Positions 51,488 to 60,727 of a stretch of DNA of 64,000 bases are shown here, one piece after another. A program made the translations under genes and the position numbers. Under the pieces are notes generated by a model. It ran no database searches. It saw nothing but the letters and a program-made list of their open reading frames with translations, and had not been told where the DNA came from. The stretch lies in the IMG/VR virus record IMGVR_UViG_3300027963_000041, positions 79,096 through 143,095 of that record. The stretch is one strand, 5' to 3'. Each line of letters begins with the position of its first letter. The stretch's first letter is position 1. The stretch comes from a virus.

Positions 51488-54115
51488 ATGAAAAAAACAG
51501 TTGTATTCTCATTCGGTCGAATGAACCCCATGACAAATGGGCATGAAAAACTTGCAGAAAAACTCAAGTCTGAAGCATCGAAGCGCAATGCCGATGCAAA
51601 ACTGTTTCTATCCCACAGTCAAAATTCCAAAAAAGATCCACTAGACTACGCAACAAAATTAAGATTTGCGCGTAAAGCATTTGGCACGATTGTGCAAAAC
51701 TCTAGTGCAAAAGTTATTTTTCAGGTTCTTGAAGAACTAAACGGCAAGTACGATAACATTGTAATGGTTGTCGGAAGTGACCGAGTAAAAGAATTTGAAA
51801 CAATCATTAATAAGTATAATGGTAAAGGCGATTACGAATTCAAATCAGTTGAAGTAATTTCTGCTGGCGAACGCGATCCGGATGCAGAAGGAGTCACCGG
51901 TATGTCAGGATCAAAGATGAGAGGCTTCGCCGCATCGAATGATTTTGATAACTTTAAAAAAGGTGTTCCATCAAAATTATCTGATGCAGATGCAAAGGCG
52001 CTTTTTGCCGCAGTTAAAAAGGGGATAAACTTGAAAGAGCAATTCGACAATAACACAGAGATAGACGAAGAGATGGACGAAGCACTTACAATGCAAGGAC
52101 GTAGAAAACGTGCCATGCAAGTAAGACGTTTAAAATCAAAACTATTACGCGCAAGAGAACGTGCGAGTCGCCGCTTTGCAAATCAGCCAACACTTGCTAA
52201 GAGAGCAAGACGCCAAGCAGTCACATTCTTGAAACGTAGAATTGGTGGCGGCCAAGCATATGCAAACCTATCACCTTCACAGAAAATGTCAATTGACAAA
52301 AAGATTGAAAAGATGAAAGGCGTAGTCGGTAAGATTGGTTCTCGCTTGTTACCTCAAGTACGCAGAGCAGAGGTTCAAAGAAAACAAAATCAATCAAGAG
52401 CAAACGAATCATTCATTGCATTGTTTGAGAAGCCAGAACTGCCACAAGATAAACACGTTGGCGGTAAAGAAGGCACACAGCCAAGCAAGTACTACAAAGG
52501 CTTAGACAAAGGCACAAAAGAAAGACGCGATGCACATTTCAAGAGCATGGGTCCAAAATCTGATTCTGATAAGTCTGCATACGCAGACGCGCCAGGCGAC
52601 AAAGAAGCAAGAGAAAAAGGTATGCCACAGTCAAAGCATACTAAAAAATTCAAGCAAATGTTCGGAGAAGAAATTGGTAAGAAAGAAATTTCTCGCTTGG
52701 ATCAATTGGTTCGCTTAGGACTTGCAGACAAGACTTTACTTTCAACGATTAAGAAAGCAATGTCTAAGATTGACACTGGTGATTCACTATCCACATCTGA
52801 AAGACAAGCAACACAAAATCTATTATCTACCTTGCTTGACATGGTAACAAGTCAAGATCAATTGTTCAATCTTGCAAAAATGTCTTTGAGAAAAGAACAG
52901 TTTGATGAACTGAATGAAGCCGCATATGTTGGCAACATTGGTGTTATGGAACTTGCTAAGTTTTATCAGAAAGCAGAGCCACGCCAAGTTGAGATGTTCA
53001 AAAAACTATTGGCGATGAAAGATTACAAACGTGCATGGGCATTGGTTCAAGGCGCGACTGGCACAAAACTTATTGGTAAAGAATTTAGCGAAGAAGTACA
53101 AGCCATTGTTGAAAAAGGTGATTATGACGATTACGAAGAATTAGATGGATTGGAGATGGCGCAGATTGAAGTAGCCAATCTTATTCAAGACGCAGAAATG
53201 CTTGCAGACATTCTATCCGAAATGGATGAAGAGCCAGAAGCATGGGTGCTTTCAAAGATTACAAAAGCAGTTGATTACATTGAATCAGTAACAGATTACC
53301 TAGAATTCGAAGACGATTACGACTACGAAGAAGATGACGATGTTTATGACGATGAAGACGCAGAGTATGGCATGAGCGATACAGACATGTACGAAGCATT
53401 GTCTGATATGTCAAAAGAAGAGATGGGCGAAGACTTATACGAAGTTTATAGCGCACTACATGAAGAAATAGAAGGCTTGAAAAAGAAAGCAGAAAAGTCT
53501 GGCATTGCATACGACATTCTCAAGAAAGTTTACGACCGCGGCATGGCGGCATGGCAAGGTGGTCATCGTCCAGGAACAACACCACAGCAATGGGCTTTTG
53601 CTAGAGTGAATTCATTCATCACAAAAGGCTCTGGTACATGGGGTGGCGCAGATAAAGATTTAGCATCAAAAGCAGGTAGTAAGAACGAAGAGTTTTCTAA
53701 ATTCGCTGAAGCATTAGAGTGGGGCACAGATGAATTGCGTAAGAAGTATGCAAAAGATACGCCAGGACAATCTGAAGAAACATGTTGCGGTGATTGTGAA
53801 AAGGATTCTATTGGGGAAGATGTTGATTGGGAAAAAATTATAAACGAAGCAGAATATCAAGGTAAGTCTGTTAAGTTGAATGATCCATTCAGAACACCTG
53901 ATGGTCCGAAGAAGTTCGGCGTGTACACTATGGGTCCAAACGGCAACGTAGTTATTGTTCGTTTTGGTGATCCTAATATGGAAATCAAACGTGACGATCC
54001 TGAACGTAGAGCAAATTTCAGAGCAAGACATGGATGTGATAATCCTGGACCAAAGTGGAAAGCAAACTACTGGTCGTGTCATCAATGGCGTGCTGGCTCC
54101 AAAGTAGACAGTTAA
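51488..54115 (+). CDS. Modular late protein: nucleotidyltransferase domain + basic/acidic polyprotein
   Basis: 875 residues. Residues 1-170: NMN-adenylyltransferase/cytidylyltransferase fold with FSFGRMNPMTNGH (TNGH as the HxGH box) and GMSGSKMRGF (SGSxxR). Residues 202-300: extremely Arg/Lys-rich, DNA-binding-like. Residues 546-650: extremely Asp/Glu-rich. Residues 690-730: WQGGHRPGTTPQQWAFARVNS module. Residues 790-875: VRFGDPNMEIKRDDPERR / FRARHGC module with paired Cys, seen at the ends of many phage proteins. (L/I)-x-E triplets at domain borders (after E184, E314, E477, E787) fit gp21 processing. Probably an internal head protein delivering an enzyme. Confidence 0.75.
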   Translation: MKKTVVFSFGRMNPMTNGHEKLAEKLKSEASKRNADAKLFLSHSQNSKKDPLDYATKLRFARKAFGTIVQNSSAKVIFQVLEELNGKYDNIVMVVGSDRVKEFETIINKYNGKGDYEFKSVEVISAGERDPDAEGVTGMSGSKMRGFAASNDFDNFKKGVPSKLSDADAKALFAAVKKGINLKEQFDNNTEIDEEMDEALTMQGRRKRAMQVRRLKSKLLRARERASRRFANQPTLAKRARRQAVTFLKRRIGGGQAYANLSPSQKMSIDKKIEKMKGVVGKIGSRLLPQVRRAEVQRKQNQSRANESFIALFEKPELPQDKHVGGKEGTQPSKYYKGLDKGTKERRDAHFKSMGPKSDSDKSAYADAPGDKEAREKGMPQSKHTKKFKQMFGEEIGKKEISRLDQLVRLGLADKTLLSTIKKAMSKIDTGDSLSTSERQATQNLLSTLLDMVTSQDQLFNLAKMSLRKEQFDELNEAAYVGNIGVMELAKFYQKAEPRQVEMFKKLLAMKDYKRAWALVQGATGTKLIGKEFSEEVQAIVEKGDYDDYEELDGLEMAQIEVANLIQDAEMLADILSEMDEEPEAWVLSKITKAVDYIESVTDYLEFEDDYDYEEDDDVYDDEDAEYGMSDTDMYEALSDMSKEEMGEDLYEVYSALHEEIEGLKKKAEKSGIAYDILKKVYDRGMAAWQGGHRPGTTPQQWAFARVNSFITKGSGTWGGADKDLASKAGSKNEEFSKFAEALEWGTDELRKKYAKDTPGQSEETCCGDCEKDSIGEDVDWEKIINEAEYQGKSVKLNDPFRTPDGPKKFGVYTMGPNGNVVIVRFGDPNMEIKRDDPERRANFRARHGCDNPGPKWKANYWSCHQWRAGSKVDS

Positions 54116-54150
54116 TAAAAGATAACCTTAAAAATAGTAGAGGACTAAAA

Positions 54151-54798
54151 ATGAAACCAACAACATTAGCACAGAAATTTGGCGTACCACAATCTCTTGT
54201 AGATTACATTTCTAAATCAATTGAAGAAGAGACTGAGTATCAATCCAAAGTAAAAGCGCACATGGCAAAAAAAGGCATCAAGTCTTTAGGTGATTTGACG
54301 CCTGACGAAAAGAAAAAATTCTTCAACGATCTAGATGCCGCACACAAAGCAAAGAACGAAGAAGTAGAAACAGTTGACGAAGCAGAATCGCATCAGTCTA
54401 AGACTACAATGAAACATATTAGCAACCCTAACGCGGCCGAAAAGAAAGCCTCTAAGGATATCAAACCTGGTATTAAAGGTGTTGGTGATAGATTAGCAAT
54501 GCTTAAAGCCGCAAAAGATCGTGGTGCTTTAAAAGAAGAAGAAGTAGAACAAACTGACGAAGCAGTTGTAAAAGGCAAAGGCTACGACAAGCCAGAGAAT
54601 GAGCGTAAAGGTCCAGAAGGCAAAGTGCCAATGACAAGTCTATTGCCAGGTCACAATGACAAGGCAGCCCGTCTTGCGGCTGTTCAAGCCAAAGGCAAAC
54701 TTGTTAAAGGTAAAGCACAAAGCGCACCTCAGAAGGAAGACTACGAACTGACTCAAGAGGATATGGATTTCATCAATTCGCTTAACGAGAAGAAATAA
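54151..54798 (+). CDS. Late modular protein with E-A linkers
   Basis: 215 residues from ATG 54151. Helical N-terminus, then three blocks separated by Glu-rich EA-type linkers (EVETVDEAES, LKEEEVEQTDEA). Block MKHISNPNAAEKKA...GVGDRLAMLKA is a recurring phage module. Highly charged like the neighbours; a weak late box (TTAAAAATA) lies at about 54128. Probably processed and packaged. Confidence 0.6.
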   Translation: MKPTTLAQKFGVPQSLVDYISKSIEEETEYQSKVKAHMAKKGIKSLGDLTPDEKKKFFNDLDAAHKAKNEEVETVDEAESHQSKTTMKHISNPNAAEKKASKDIKPGIKGVGDRLAMLKAAKDRGALKEEEVEQTDEAVVKGKGYDKPENERKGPEGKVPMTSLLPGHNDKAARLAAVQAKGKLVKGKAQSAPQKEDYELTQEDMDFINSLNEKK

Positions 54799-54799
54799 A

Positions 54800-55909
54800 A
54801 TGAAAAACGCATTCACATCACAACAAATCGCTAAGATGCGAGATGAGTACGGAAAGATTAGCACAATCGATCCGTCAGGTCCAGAATATAAACAATTGAT
54901 TGCTATGCTCGACAAAATGCATATTGACAATCTTAAATCACTTGCAGGTGCAAAGATTAAATTTGTTTCTGGACTCGCACAGAATCGTGTGAATCGCGCC
55001 GCAATGAAGAAGGAAGAAGTGGACCTTGAAGAAGCAAAGTCTGCGAGTGGATATGAAATTTATCACAAAGATTATTCTTCAGCAGTACAGACGGCTATCA
55101 AACAAGCAGAGAAGCGTGGCTTTGAAGTAGACATGGATGATTGGCACGACAAAGTTGCTACTGGTCCTAAGAAGCCATCATCTGGTAAAACAAATTCATT
55201 CTCTGTCAAGTTGAAGAAAGACGGCAAAGAATCTAAGAAAGCATTGCACCTTCAAGTGTATAACATGGACAATCAAAAGTATGAATTGAACATGTACATC
55301 GAATCTGTAGAAGAAGCGTCTTCACCTGCACAGCAAGCGGCTATCGCTATTGCTATGAAGAAGGATGGTAAGAAGCCTAAAGACATGAAAGACGAAGAAA
55401 AGCATCCTGAAGATGTAGCAACATCAGCAAATAAATTAGAACCAGAAGGCACAAAGAAGTGGCTTGCTACAAAGTTTAAAAAAGATATTAAAGAAGCAGA
55501 GGGTGGTGGCACATCAATCAGTTCTACTGGTGATGCATCTACCGCAGTCAAGAGAGCGCAAGTATTGCTCAAGTCTACTCAATTGCGTTTAAAGCATGAT
55601 AAAGAACGTGAAGCAATGGCAAAGCAAAAACAAGCGTTACGAAAAGAAGAAGAAGACAAAGAATATCCAGAAGTTAAAACTGGAGGCAAGCCGCTTGCGA
55701 AGAAATTCGAAAAGGCTTTTGCGAAGATGGGAATCAAAACCAACATCAAAATGAAAACTGTTGGTAACGTATCCATCAACGAAAAAGAAGATAAAAAAGA
55801 AGAAAATGGCAAAGAAGCACCCGCAAAGCAGAAAGCAGTTAAAAAAGGCGAGACACTAAGCGGAAAGCAAGAGCCAATTAAGATTGATCCAGAAATTGAA
55901 TCAAGATAA
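54800..55909 (+). CDS. Late modular protein, three recurring phage modules
   Basis: 369 residues. N-terminal domain (1-70) with MRDEYGKISTIDPSGPEY; a beta-rich module at 84-168 (GYEIYHKDYSSAVQ ... DWHDKV); a SSPAQQAAIAIAMKKDGKK segment at 174-192; and a Lys/Glu-rich tail. Linkers L-E-E78/A and I-K-E232/A are candidate gp21 cuts. These modules appear singly or joined in other phages. Confidence 0.65.
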   Translation: MKNAFTSQQIAKMRDEYGKISTIDPSGPEYKQLIAMLDKMHIDNLKSLAGAKIKFVSGLAQNRVNRAAMKKEEVDLEEAKSASGYEIYHKDYSSAVQTAIKQAEKRGFEVDMDDWHDKVATGPKKPSSGKTNSFSVKLKKDGKESKKALHLQVYNMDNQKYELNMYIESVEEASSPAQQAAIAIAMKKDGKKPKDMKDEEKHPEDVATSANKLEPEGTKKWLATKFKKDIKEAEGGGTSISSTGDASTAVKRAQVLLKSTQLRLKHDKEREAMAKQKQALRKEEEDKEYPEVKTGGKPLAKKFEKAFAKMGIKTNIKMKTVGNVSINEKEDKKEENGKEAPAKQKAVKKGETLSGKQEPIKIDPEIESR

Positions 55910-55910
55910 C

Positions 55911-56396
55911 ATGCTACCAGAAATTTACTGTGACATGGACCAAGTCCTTGTCAATTTTATGGGAGGTGCGAACGAAGCACTCAGACAGCAAGGGCTGCCT
56001 GATTTTGTTCGTGCAGGAAAAGAAGAGAAGTGGGAAGCGATAAAAAATGTGCCTAAGTTTTGGGCAAATCTACAACCAATGCCTGATGGGCTTGCGTTGT
56101 GGAGATTTATCAAACCATACAATCCAGCAATTCTTTCTACACCTTCTAAGAGAATGCCCACATGCAGACCAGAAAAAATTGAATGGATACGCAAGCATTT
56201 GGGTACTGTAAAGGAAATTCATCTTGTTCCTAGAGAACAAAAGCAGAATTATGCCCTTACAGTTGATGGTAAACCGAATCTATTGATCGATGATCACATA
56301 AAAAACATCGATGAGTGGGTCGCAAAGGGCGGCATTGGAATTCGACATATAAATACAATGAGGACAATTTCCGAACTTAGAAAATTAGGATACTAA
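55911..56396 (+). CDS. HAD-type 5'(3')-nucleotidase-like protein
   Basis: 161 residues from ATG 55911. HAD motif I CDMDQVLVNF (DxDxV), Thr motif STPSKRM, and C-terminal IDDH (motif IV). Resembles phage and bacterial 5'(3')-deoxyribonucleotidases (NT5C type). Could dephosphorylate a deoxynucleotide, or conceivably the sugar bisphosphate of the HldE pathway. Confidence 0.8.
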   Translation: MLPEIYCDMDQVLVNFMGGANEALRQQGLPDFVRAGKEEKWEAIKNVPKFWANLQPMPDGLALWRFIKPYNPAILSTPSKRMPTCRPEKIEWIRKHLGTVKEIHLVPREQKQNYALTVDGKPNLLIDDHIKNIDEWVAKGGIGIRHINTMRTISELRKLGY

Positions 56397-56408
56397 AAGG
56401 AGAACACC

Positions 56409-56894
56409 ATGGCACTATGGGGAACAAGAGATTCATATTCAATCACGGGTACTGCTAACGTAAGCAATTCTGTAGCAACAACTACAGTTACGGGAAGCAA
56501 TACAGCAACATTTACAACTCAGATAGATATTGGCGATGCGCTAGTTATCGCTGGTAAGCGTAGAAAAGTTACTGCAATTTCTGCGGCTAACTCTTTGACT
56601 ATTGCTACTGCATGGGATGGTGCAAACCAGACCGGCGCAACGATTACAGGACAAGACGTACCTAAGTATGTTACTGCCGCAGAAATTGCGTCAAATAACA
56701 TCATTGGTGTTGACACTACTGAGGCGGCACTTGCCGCAAACAAGGCTCGCGGTATTAACACACCAGGCTGGACTAAATTCGTCACTTATACAGACATGCA
56801 CGGAACCACACGCTACAAGACAGAACCACTAGTTGTAATGTCTTCAGGAGTTACATCCGATGCACCTGACGATACTATCGCCGCAGATAGTTAA
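56409..56894 (+). CDS. Virion protein sharing a module with the tail sheath
   Basis: 161 residues. Residues about 12-80 (ITGTANVSNSVATTTVTG ... DIGDALVIAGKRRKVTAI ... QTGATITG) follow the same strand order as residues 155-222 of the sheath protein gp18. The rest is not recognised (WTKFVTYTDMHGTTRYKTE). Late, virion-associated in T4-like marine phages. It may decorate the tail or capsid. Confidence 0.7.
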   Translation: MALWGTRDSYSITGTANVSNSVATTTVTGSNTATFTTQIDIGDALVIAGKRRKVTAISAANSLTIATAWDGANQTGATITGQDVPKYVTAAEIASNNIIGVDTTEAALAANKARGINTPGWTKFVTYTDMHGTTRYKTEPLVVMSSGVTSDAPDDTIAADS

Positions 56895-56928
56895 TCGACA
56901 CATTGGCCTGAGTCCCAGGAGTAGCATT

Positions 56929-56947
56929 CCCCTTTAATGGGGTTTAT
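56929..56947 (+). terminator. Short intrinsic terminator
   Basis: CCCC (56929-56932), loop TTTAAT, GGGG (56939-56942), then TTTAT. A late-box-like TATAAGAT (56945-56952) starts within it. Confidence 0.55.
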
Positions 56948-56965
56948 AAGATATAGGAGAAAAAG

Positions 56966-57526
56966 ATGGCAGATAAAAAAGTCACGCAACTAACAGCATT
57001 AACAGCGCCAGCAAATACAGATTTGTTGTTGATCGTTGATGATCCAACAGGTACACCAGTTTCAAAGAAGATTGAACTTGGTGATTTGTTTGGTGAATCA
57101 TCACAAACAGTATTCAGCAATATTGATATTACTGCAAATACTTCATCAGCAACCGGCACAACAAAGATTGGTGGTAACACAGTTATTGTTACAGCGCCAT
57201 CAGGTTCTACATTTACCGCAGGCGTTGTAATTAACGAAGACGGTACTGCAAGTAACACTCGCATCGAATCTGATACACAAACCAATATGTTCTTTGTTGA
57301 TGCAATGAACAATCGAATCGGTGTTAAAACTAATGCGCCTACCGTTGCATTTGATGTAAACGATAGCAAGATTCGTATTCGTGGTATTAGTTCTGTTGCT
57401 ACATCAAATGCGGCCGCAGAGGGTTGGAACACAGGTGAGATTGGTTGGAATTCCAACTACATTTATGTTGCGGTTGGTTCTACTGGCGCAAATTCGATCC
57501 TGAGGGCTACACTAACCGGATTCTAA
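56966..57526 (+). CDS. Tail-fibre-like virion protein
   Basis: 186 residues, AGGAGA ribosome site. N-terminal ADKKVTQLTALTAPANTDLLLIVDDP is a common phage fibre/structural start. Beta-rich, ending in an IYVAVGSTGANSI tip. Probably a small receptor or neck fibre. Confidence 0.75.
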   Translation: MADKKVTQLTALTAPANTDLLLIVDDPTGTPVSKKIELGDLFGESSQTVFSNIDITANTSSATGTTKIGGNTVIVTAPSGSTFTAGVVINEDGTASNTRIESDTQTNMFFVDAMNNRIGVKTNAPTVAFDVNDSKIRIRGISSVATSNAAAEGWNTGEIGWNSNYIYVAVGSTGANSILRATLTGF

Positions 57527-57528
57527 AA

Positions 57529-57888
57529 ATGATTCATAATGAAGATGAATTTGATGAGTATGCAATTAACAATTATAGAAATCCTAATTGCATATCCGTA
57601 CTAGAGTATCTTGAAGACTTGAATAAAATCAAGTACATTAAGAGACTTGTTAACAAGTACGCAGAAAAAAATGAATTGAGAGAAAGGTTGATTTTAAATC
57701 ACATAATCTTTCTCTCAAATGTTTTTGGTGCAGAAGCGACAGTACATATGTTGACGTTTAAGATAGAAGATAAGAACAAGTATATTCTGAATAGTTTTTT
57801 GATTTTCTTAGGCTACATTTCAAACACAAATGTTTTGTATGATGAACCATTATTAACAGAGATACAAAAAAGAGTATGGCAAACTTAG
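57529..57888 (+). CDS. Conserved late protein, unknown
   Basis: 119 residues from ATG 57529. Helical: NEDEFDEYAINNYRNPNC, then RLILNHIIFLSNVFGAEA with hydrophobic helices. Members occur in many T4-like marine and pelagic phages near head genes. Overlaps the next gene by 13 bases. Confidence 0.7.
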   Translation: MIHNEDEFDEYAINNYRNPNCISVLEYLEDLNKIKYIKRLVNKYAEKNELRERLILNHIIFLSNVFGAEATVHMLTFKIEDKNKYILNSFLIFLGYISNTNVLYDEPLLTEIQKRVWQT

Positions 57889-58535
57889 TAGATTTATATG
57901 TTGTGTATCGAATCTTGCGTAGATTGACGCAACCATTTACCGATTGGGAAGCATACAAACTCGGTGTGATTGATGCTGAAGGAAACATTCTAAAAAAAGG
58001 TTCAGATAGACGCACAATGGCAGAGCAAGAATCATTGACTACGTTTGACGTATTGATGATCAAATTAAAAAAGTTACTTGCACTAGTGCCAGGAGGCAAG
58101 ACTAAATTTGCATCATATGCGGCCGCATTGTTTTTGATTAAAGAAGGCAAAGATTTAACTGAAGAAAATCTTGATGAGAAGTGGGAAGCGTTTATTGATA
58201 GTGGTGAATATCTTATCGAAGATGTAGCCGCAAACTCAGTAAGTGCAGGCGGTGTTGCAGGTATCACAGGTGATCCTCCACGCCCACCCAAATACATGAT
58301 GCGCCGTTTTGCGAATAGTGACGTATTTGTAGTTGATACAGAGCGTTATCTAAAAGCAAGACTAGGTAAAAGAAAATATCTCAAGTATGAAAAGTATGTG
58401 GGGAGTGATGATGTGGGAAATGCGATTCGTGAATACGGCCGCAAGTACCCAAAGAAGCCTATCATTCTTCAAGATGATAAAACAGGCGCGATGATTTTTT
58501 TGAGATACGGTAAAGGCGGAATGTTTAAAGAGTAA
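57876..58535 (+). CDS. Conserved virion-associated protein
   Basis: 219 residues. N-terminus VYRILRRLTQPFTDWEAYKLG with IDAEGNILKK is a widespread T4-like marker of unknown role; a Gly-rich GVAGITGDPP patch near residue 129 and a C-terminal basic KYPKKPI segment. Likely a head or neck structural component. Confidence 0.65.
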   Translation: MANLVDLYVVYRILRRLTQPFTDWEAYKLGVIDAEGNILKKGSDRRTMAEQESLTTFDVLMIKLKKLLALVPGGKTKFASYAAALFLIKEGKDLTEENLDEKWEAFIDSGEYLIEDVAANSVSAGGVAGITGDPPRPPKYMMRRFANSDVFVVDTERYLKARLGKRKYLKYEKYVGSDDVGNAIREYGRKYPKKPIILQDDKTGAMIFLRYGKGGMFKE

Positions 58536-58539
58536 TTAT

Positions 58540-58977
58540 ATGTGGATATTACAATGGCTACCATTCTGGATATTCTATGCAATTTTGTTTGTAGGGATCA
58601 TTGGATTCGCAAGTACATATTTACTTAGATTCATACCAATACCTGCCGTCTATATGTACAAGACGCCAATACAGTTGGTGTCTATTGTTTTTATTGTCAT
58701 TGGCGTTTATATGGCAGGGTCCATAGCCAATGAAGAAGCATGGCTTGCAAAAGTAAAAGAACTAGAGGTGAAAGTTGCACAAGCAGAGGCAAAATCACAA
58801 CAAGTCAATGTTAAAGTTGTGGAGAAAGTTGTAACGAAAACGCAAGTTGTTCGTGAACGAGGTGATGATATTGTTCGTTACGTTGACAGGGAAGTAGTGA
58901 AGTACGATTCTAAATGTGAAATTCCTAAGGAAGCAGTATCGGCAGTAAATCAAGCGGCAGAAGGGGTGAAGAAATGA
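58540..58977 (+). CDS. Probable inner-membrane spanin (i-spanin)
   Basis: 145 residues. Two hydrophobic segments (about 4-28 and 44-62), then a periplasmic-type coiled coil (KELEVKVAQAEAKSQQVNV), VRERGDDIVRYVDREVV and a final C-E-I-P with NQAAE. The latter pattern is frequent in phage i-spanins. It overlaps a lipoprotein gene by 4 bases, as spanin pairs do. Two membrane segments instead of one are unusual. Confidence 0.6.
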   Translation: MWILQWLPFWIFYAILFVGIIGFASTYLLRFIPIPAVYMYKTPIQLVSIVFIVIGVYMAGSIANEEAWLAKVKELEVKVAQAEAKSQQVNVKVVEKVVTKTQVVRERGDDIVRYVDREVVKYDSKCEIPKEAVSAVNQAAEGVKK

Positions 58978-59237
58978 AATACCTTCTAGTTGTATTGATC
59001 ATTATGTTATCAGGTTGCAGTACTGTTGTGCCAGTGAAGCGTAAGTTTCCTGACGCACCAGAAACTCTTTTAAGATCATGTTCTGAGTTGAAGAAACTTG
59101 AGAAAGACGAACCACTTCTTAGTGAAGTGATAAAGTCTGTAACTCAAAATTATACTCTCTATCATGAATGCTCATTGAAAAATGACGCATGGATTGAGTG
59201 GTATAATCAGCAGAAAAAAACATTCGATATTAAATAG
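58974..59237 (+). CDS. Outer-membrane spanin lipoprotein (o-spanin)
   Basis: 87 residues. Signal peptide with lipobox LSGCS (Cys about residue 15). The mature part has NYTLYHECSLKNDAWIEWYNQQ, the typical o-spanin/Rz1-like ending with Cys. Fuses the inner and outer membrane with the i-spanin in the last step of lysis of a Gram-negative host. Confidence 0.8.
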   Translation: MKYLLVVLIIMLSGCSTVVPVKRKFPDAPETLLRSCSELKKLEKDEPLLSEVIKSVTQNYTLYHECSLKNDAWIEWYNQQKKTFDIK

Positions 59238-59245
59238 GAGAGCAA

Positions 59246-59869
59246 ATGGAATTAACACTAGAACAATTGAAGCAGTTGTTGCCAAAGAATCCATACGTGG
59301 AGTATTGGCACAAAGCATTGTCTCAATTACTACCAGACTACGAAATTAATACGCCACAAAGAGTAGCGGCATTTATTGCTCAATGCGCTCATGAGTCAGG
59401 TGGCTTTATGGTTCTCAAAGAGAATCTAAACTACAAAGCGGCAAGTCTTAGAAAGATTTTTCCTAAGTACTTTCCAGACGATGCAATAGCGCAACGCTAT
59501 GCTTCAATGCCTAATAAACAAGAAGCGATTGCAAATAAAGTTTATGCAAATCGTATGGGTAACGGACCTGAAGAGTCTGGTGATGGCTACAGATATTGTG
59601 GTCGTGGTTTGATTCAATTGACTGGTCGCCAGAACTATACATGGTTTGCGGCTTCATTAGAAATTACACCTGAAGAAGCAACAGAATATCTCGGAACATT
59701 TGAAGGTGCGGCTCAGTCTGCATGTTGGTTCTGGGAAACAAACAAGTTAAATCAATGGGCAGATGCAGGAGATATTGTCACATTGACTAAAAGAATTAAC
59801 GGTGGTACAATTGGTCTTGAAGACCGAATTAAACACTACGAACACGCTTTACATGTATTAGGAGTATAA
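59246..59869 (+). CDS. Endolysin (GH19 chitinase-like muramidase)
   Basis: 207 residues. GH19 catalytic core: AQCAHESGGF (catalytic Glu), LNYKAASLRKIFPKYF, then DGYRYCGRGLIQLTGRQNY. Cleaves peptidoglycan. No signal peptide or SAR segment, so it relies on a holin. AGGAGAG ribosome site. Confidence 0.93.
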   Translation: MELTLEQLKQLLPKNPYVEYWHKALSQLLPDYEINTPQRVAAFIAQCAHESGGFMVLKENLNYKAASLRKIFPKYFPDDAIAQRYASMPNKQEAIANKVYANRMGNGPEESGDGYRYCGRGLIQLTGRQNYTWFAASLEITPEEATEYLGTFEGAAQSACWFWETNKLNQWADAGDIVTLTKRINGGTIGLEDRIKHYEHALHVLGV

Positions 59870-59872
59870 GTC

Positions 59873-59992
59873 ATGTTAGAAACACTATTTTGGTTAGCAC
59901 TAGGCGCATTTGTTGGATGGAATTTTCCTCAACCCGAATTTGCAAAACGCATACAGGCTAAAGTTCTGATTGCGTTTAAAAAGGATCAATAA
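59873..59992 (+). CDS. Small single-pass membrane protein
   Basis: 39 residues. N-terminal hydrophobic segment (TLFWLALGAFVGW), then PQPEFAKRI and a basic tail. Small proteins of this kind lie beside endolysins in other T4-like phages and may be holin partners. GGAG site before the ATG. Confidence 0.6.
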   Translation: MLETLFWLALGAFVGWNFPQPEFAKRIQAKVLIAFKKDQ

Positions 59993-59993
59993 A

Positions 59994-60500
59994 ATGACCG
60001 AACAAATTAAACTAAGCGAAAGTGAACAAAAGAAAGAAGATTGGATGAACTCAAAGTGGCGTCCAATGATGGGTTGGATGTACATGGTAGTTTGTACCAT
60101 GGACATGGTTATATTTCCAATCCTGTGGAGTCTATTACAGTCTTTAAATCATGGCCAAGTTACAAGCCAATGGCAACCTCTAACACTACAAGGTGCTGGA
60201 CTATTTCATATTGCAATGGGTGCAGTTCTTGGTCTTGCGGCATGGGGTCGAACACAGGAAAAACTAGGTGGAGCAAACAATGGCGGTATTCAGATGCCAT
60301 CTAATGCTGGTACAACTTATATTCCACCAGGTCAAGGTCAAGTTAATGTAAACAATCAATCTGGTTATTCACAACCACAAAGTAATTTTAACAGTCGATT
60401 CAACGGCACTTCCGCATCGGATTTAAATCAACCAGTTTCAGTAACAGTAGGATTTGGTGGTAAATTTGCACCACCTCCTGCGCCGCAACCATTAATCTAA
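59994..60500 (+). CDS. Holin-like membrane protein
   Basis: 168 residues from ATG 59994. The KWRPMMGWMYMVVCTMDMVIFPILW segment (split) and GAGLFHIAMGAVLGLAAWG form two or three transmembrane helices like the 3TM (GTA-type) holin family. The C-terminal half is disordered, Gly/Gln/Asn-rich. Position in the lysis cassette supports a holin. Confidence 0.78.
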   Translation: MTEQIKLSESEQKKEDWMNSKWRPMMGWMYMVVCTMDMVIFPILWSLLQSLNHGQVTSQWQPLTLQGAGLFHIAMGAVLGLAAWGRTQEKLGGANNGGIQMPSNAGTTYIPPGQGQVNVNNQSGYSQPQSNFNSRFNGTSASDLNQPVSVTVGFGGKFAPPPAPQPLI

Positions 60501-60509
60501 GGAACTAAT

Positions 60510-60725
60510 ATGAAGAAAATATTTGCATCAGTTTTGCTTGCATCCCTTGCATTATTCAGTTATAATGTAGGTGTTGCCGCTGAAACAAAAAAAGTATGTG
60601 TAGACAAGATTACCAAAGACGGTAAGCCAGTCTTAGACAAAGCAGGTAAACCAGTACAAGAGTGTAAGGAAATGAAAGTCCACAAGAAACTCGAAGGTAC
60701 TGAAGTTCCTCCAGCAAAGAAATAA
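60510..60725 (+). CDS. Small secreted/periplasmic protein
   Basis: 71 residues. Sec signal peptide (residues 1-23, AxA-type VAA/ET cleavage), mature part very basic with two Cys (KKVCVDKI, VQECKEM) that could form a disulfide. Unknown role; lysis timing or periplasmic protection possible. Confidence 0.65.
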   Translation: MKKIFASVLLASLALFSYNVGVAAETKKVCVDKITKDGKPVLDKAGKPVQECKEMKVHKKLEGTEVPPAKK

Positions 60726-60727
60726 TC

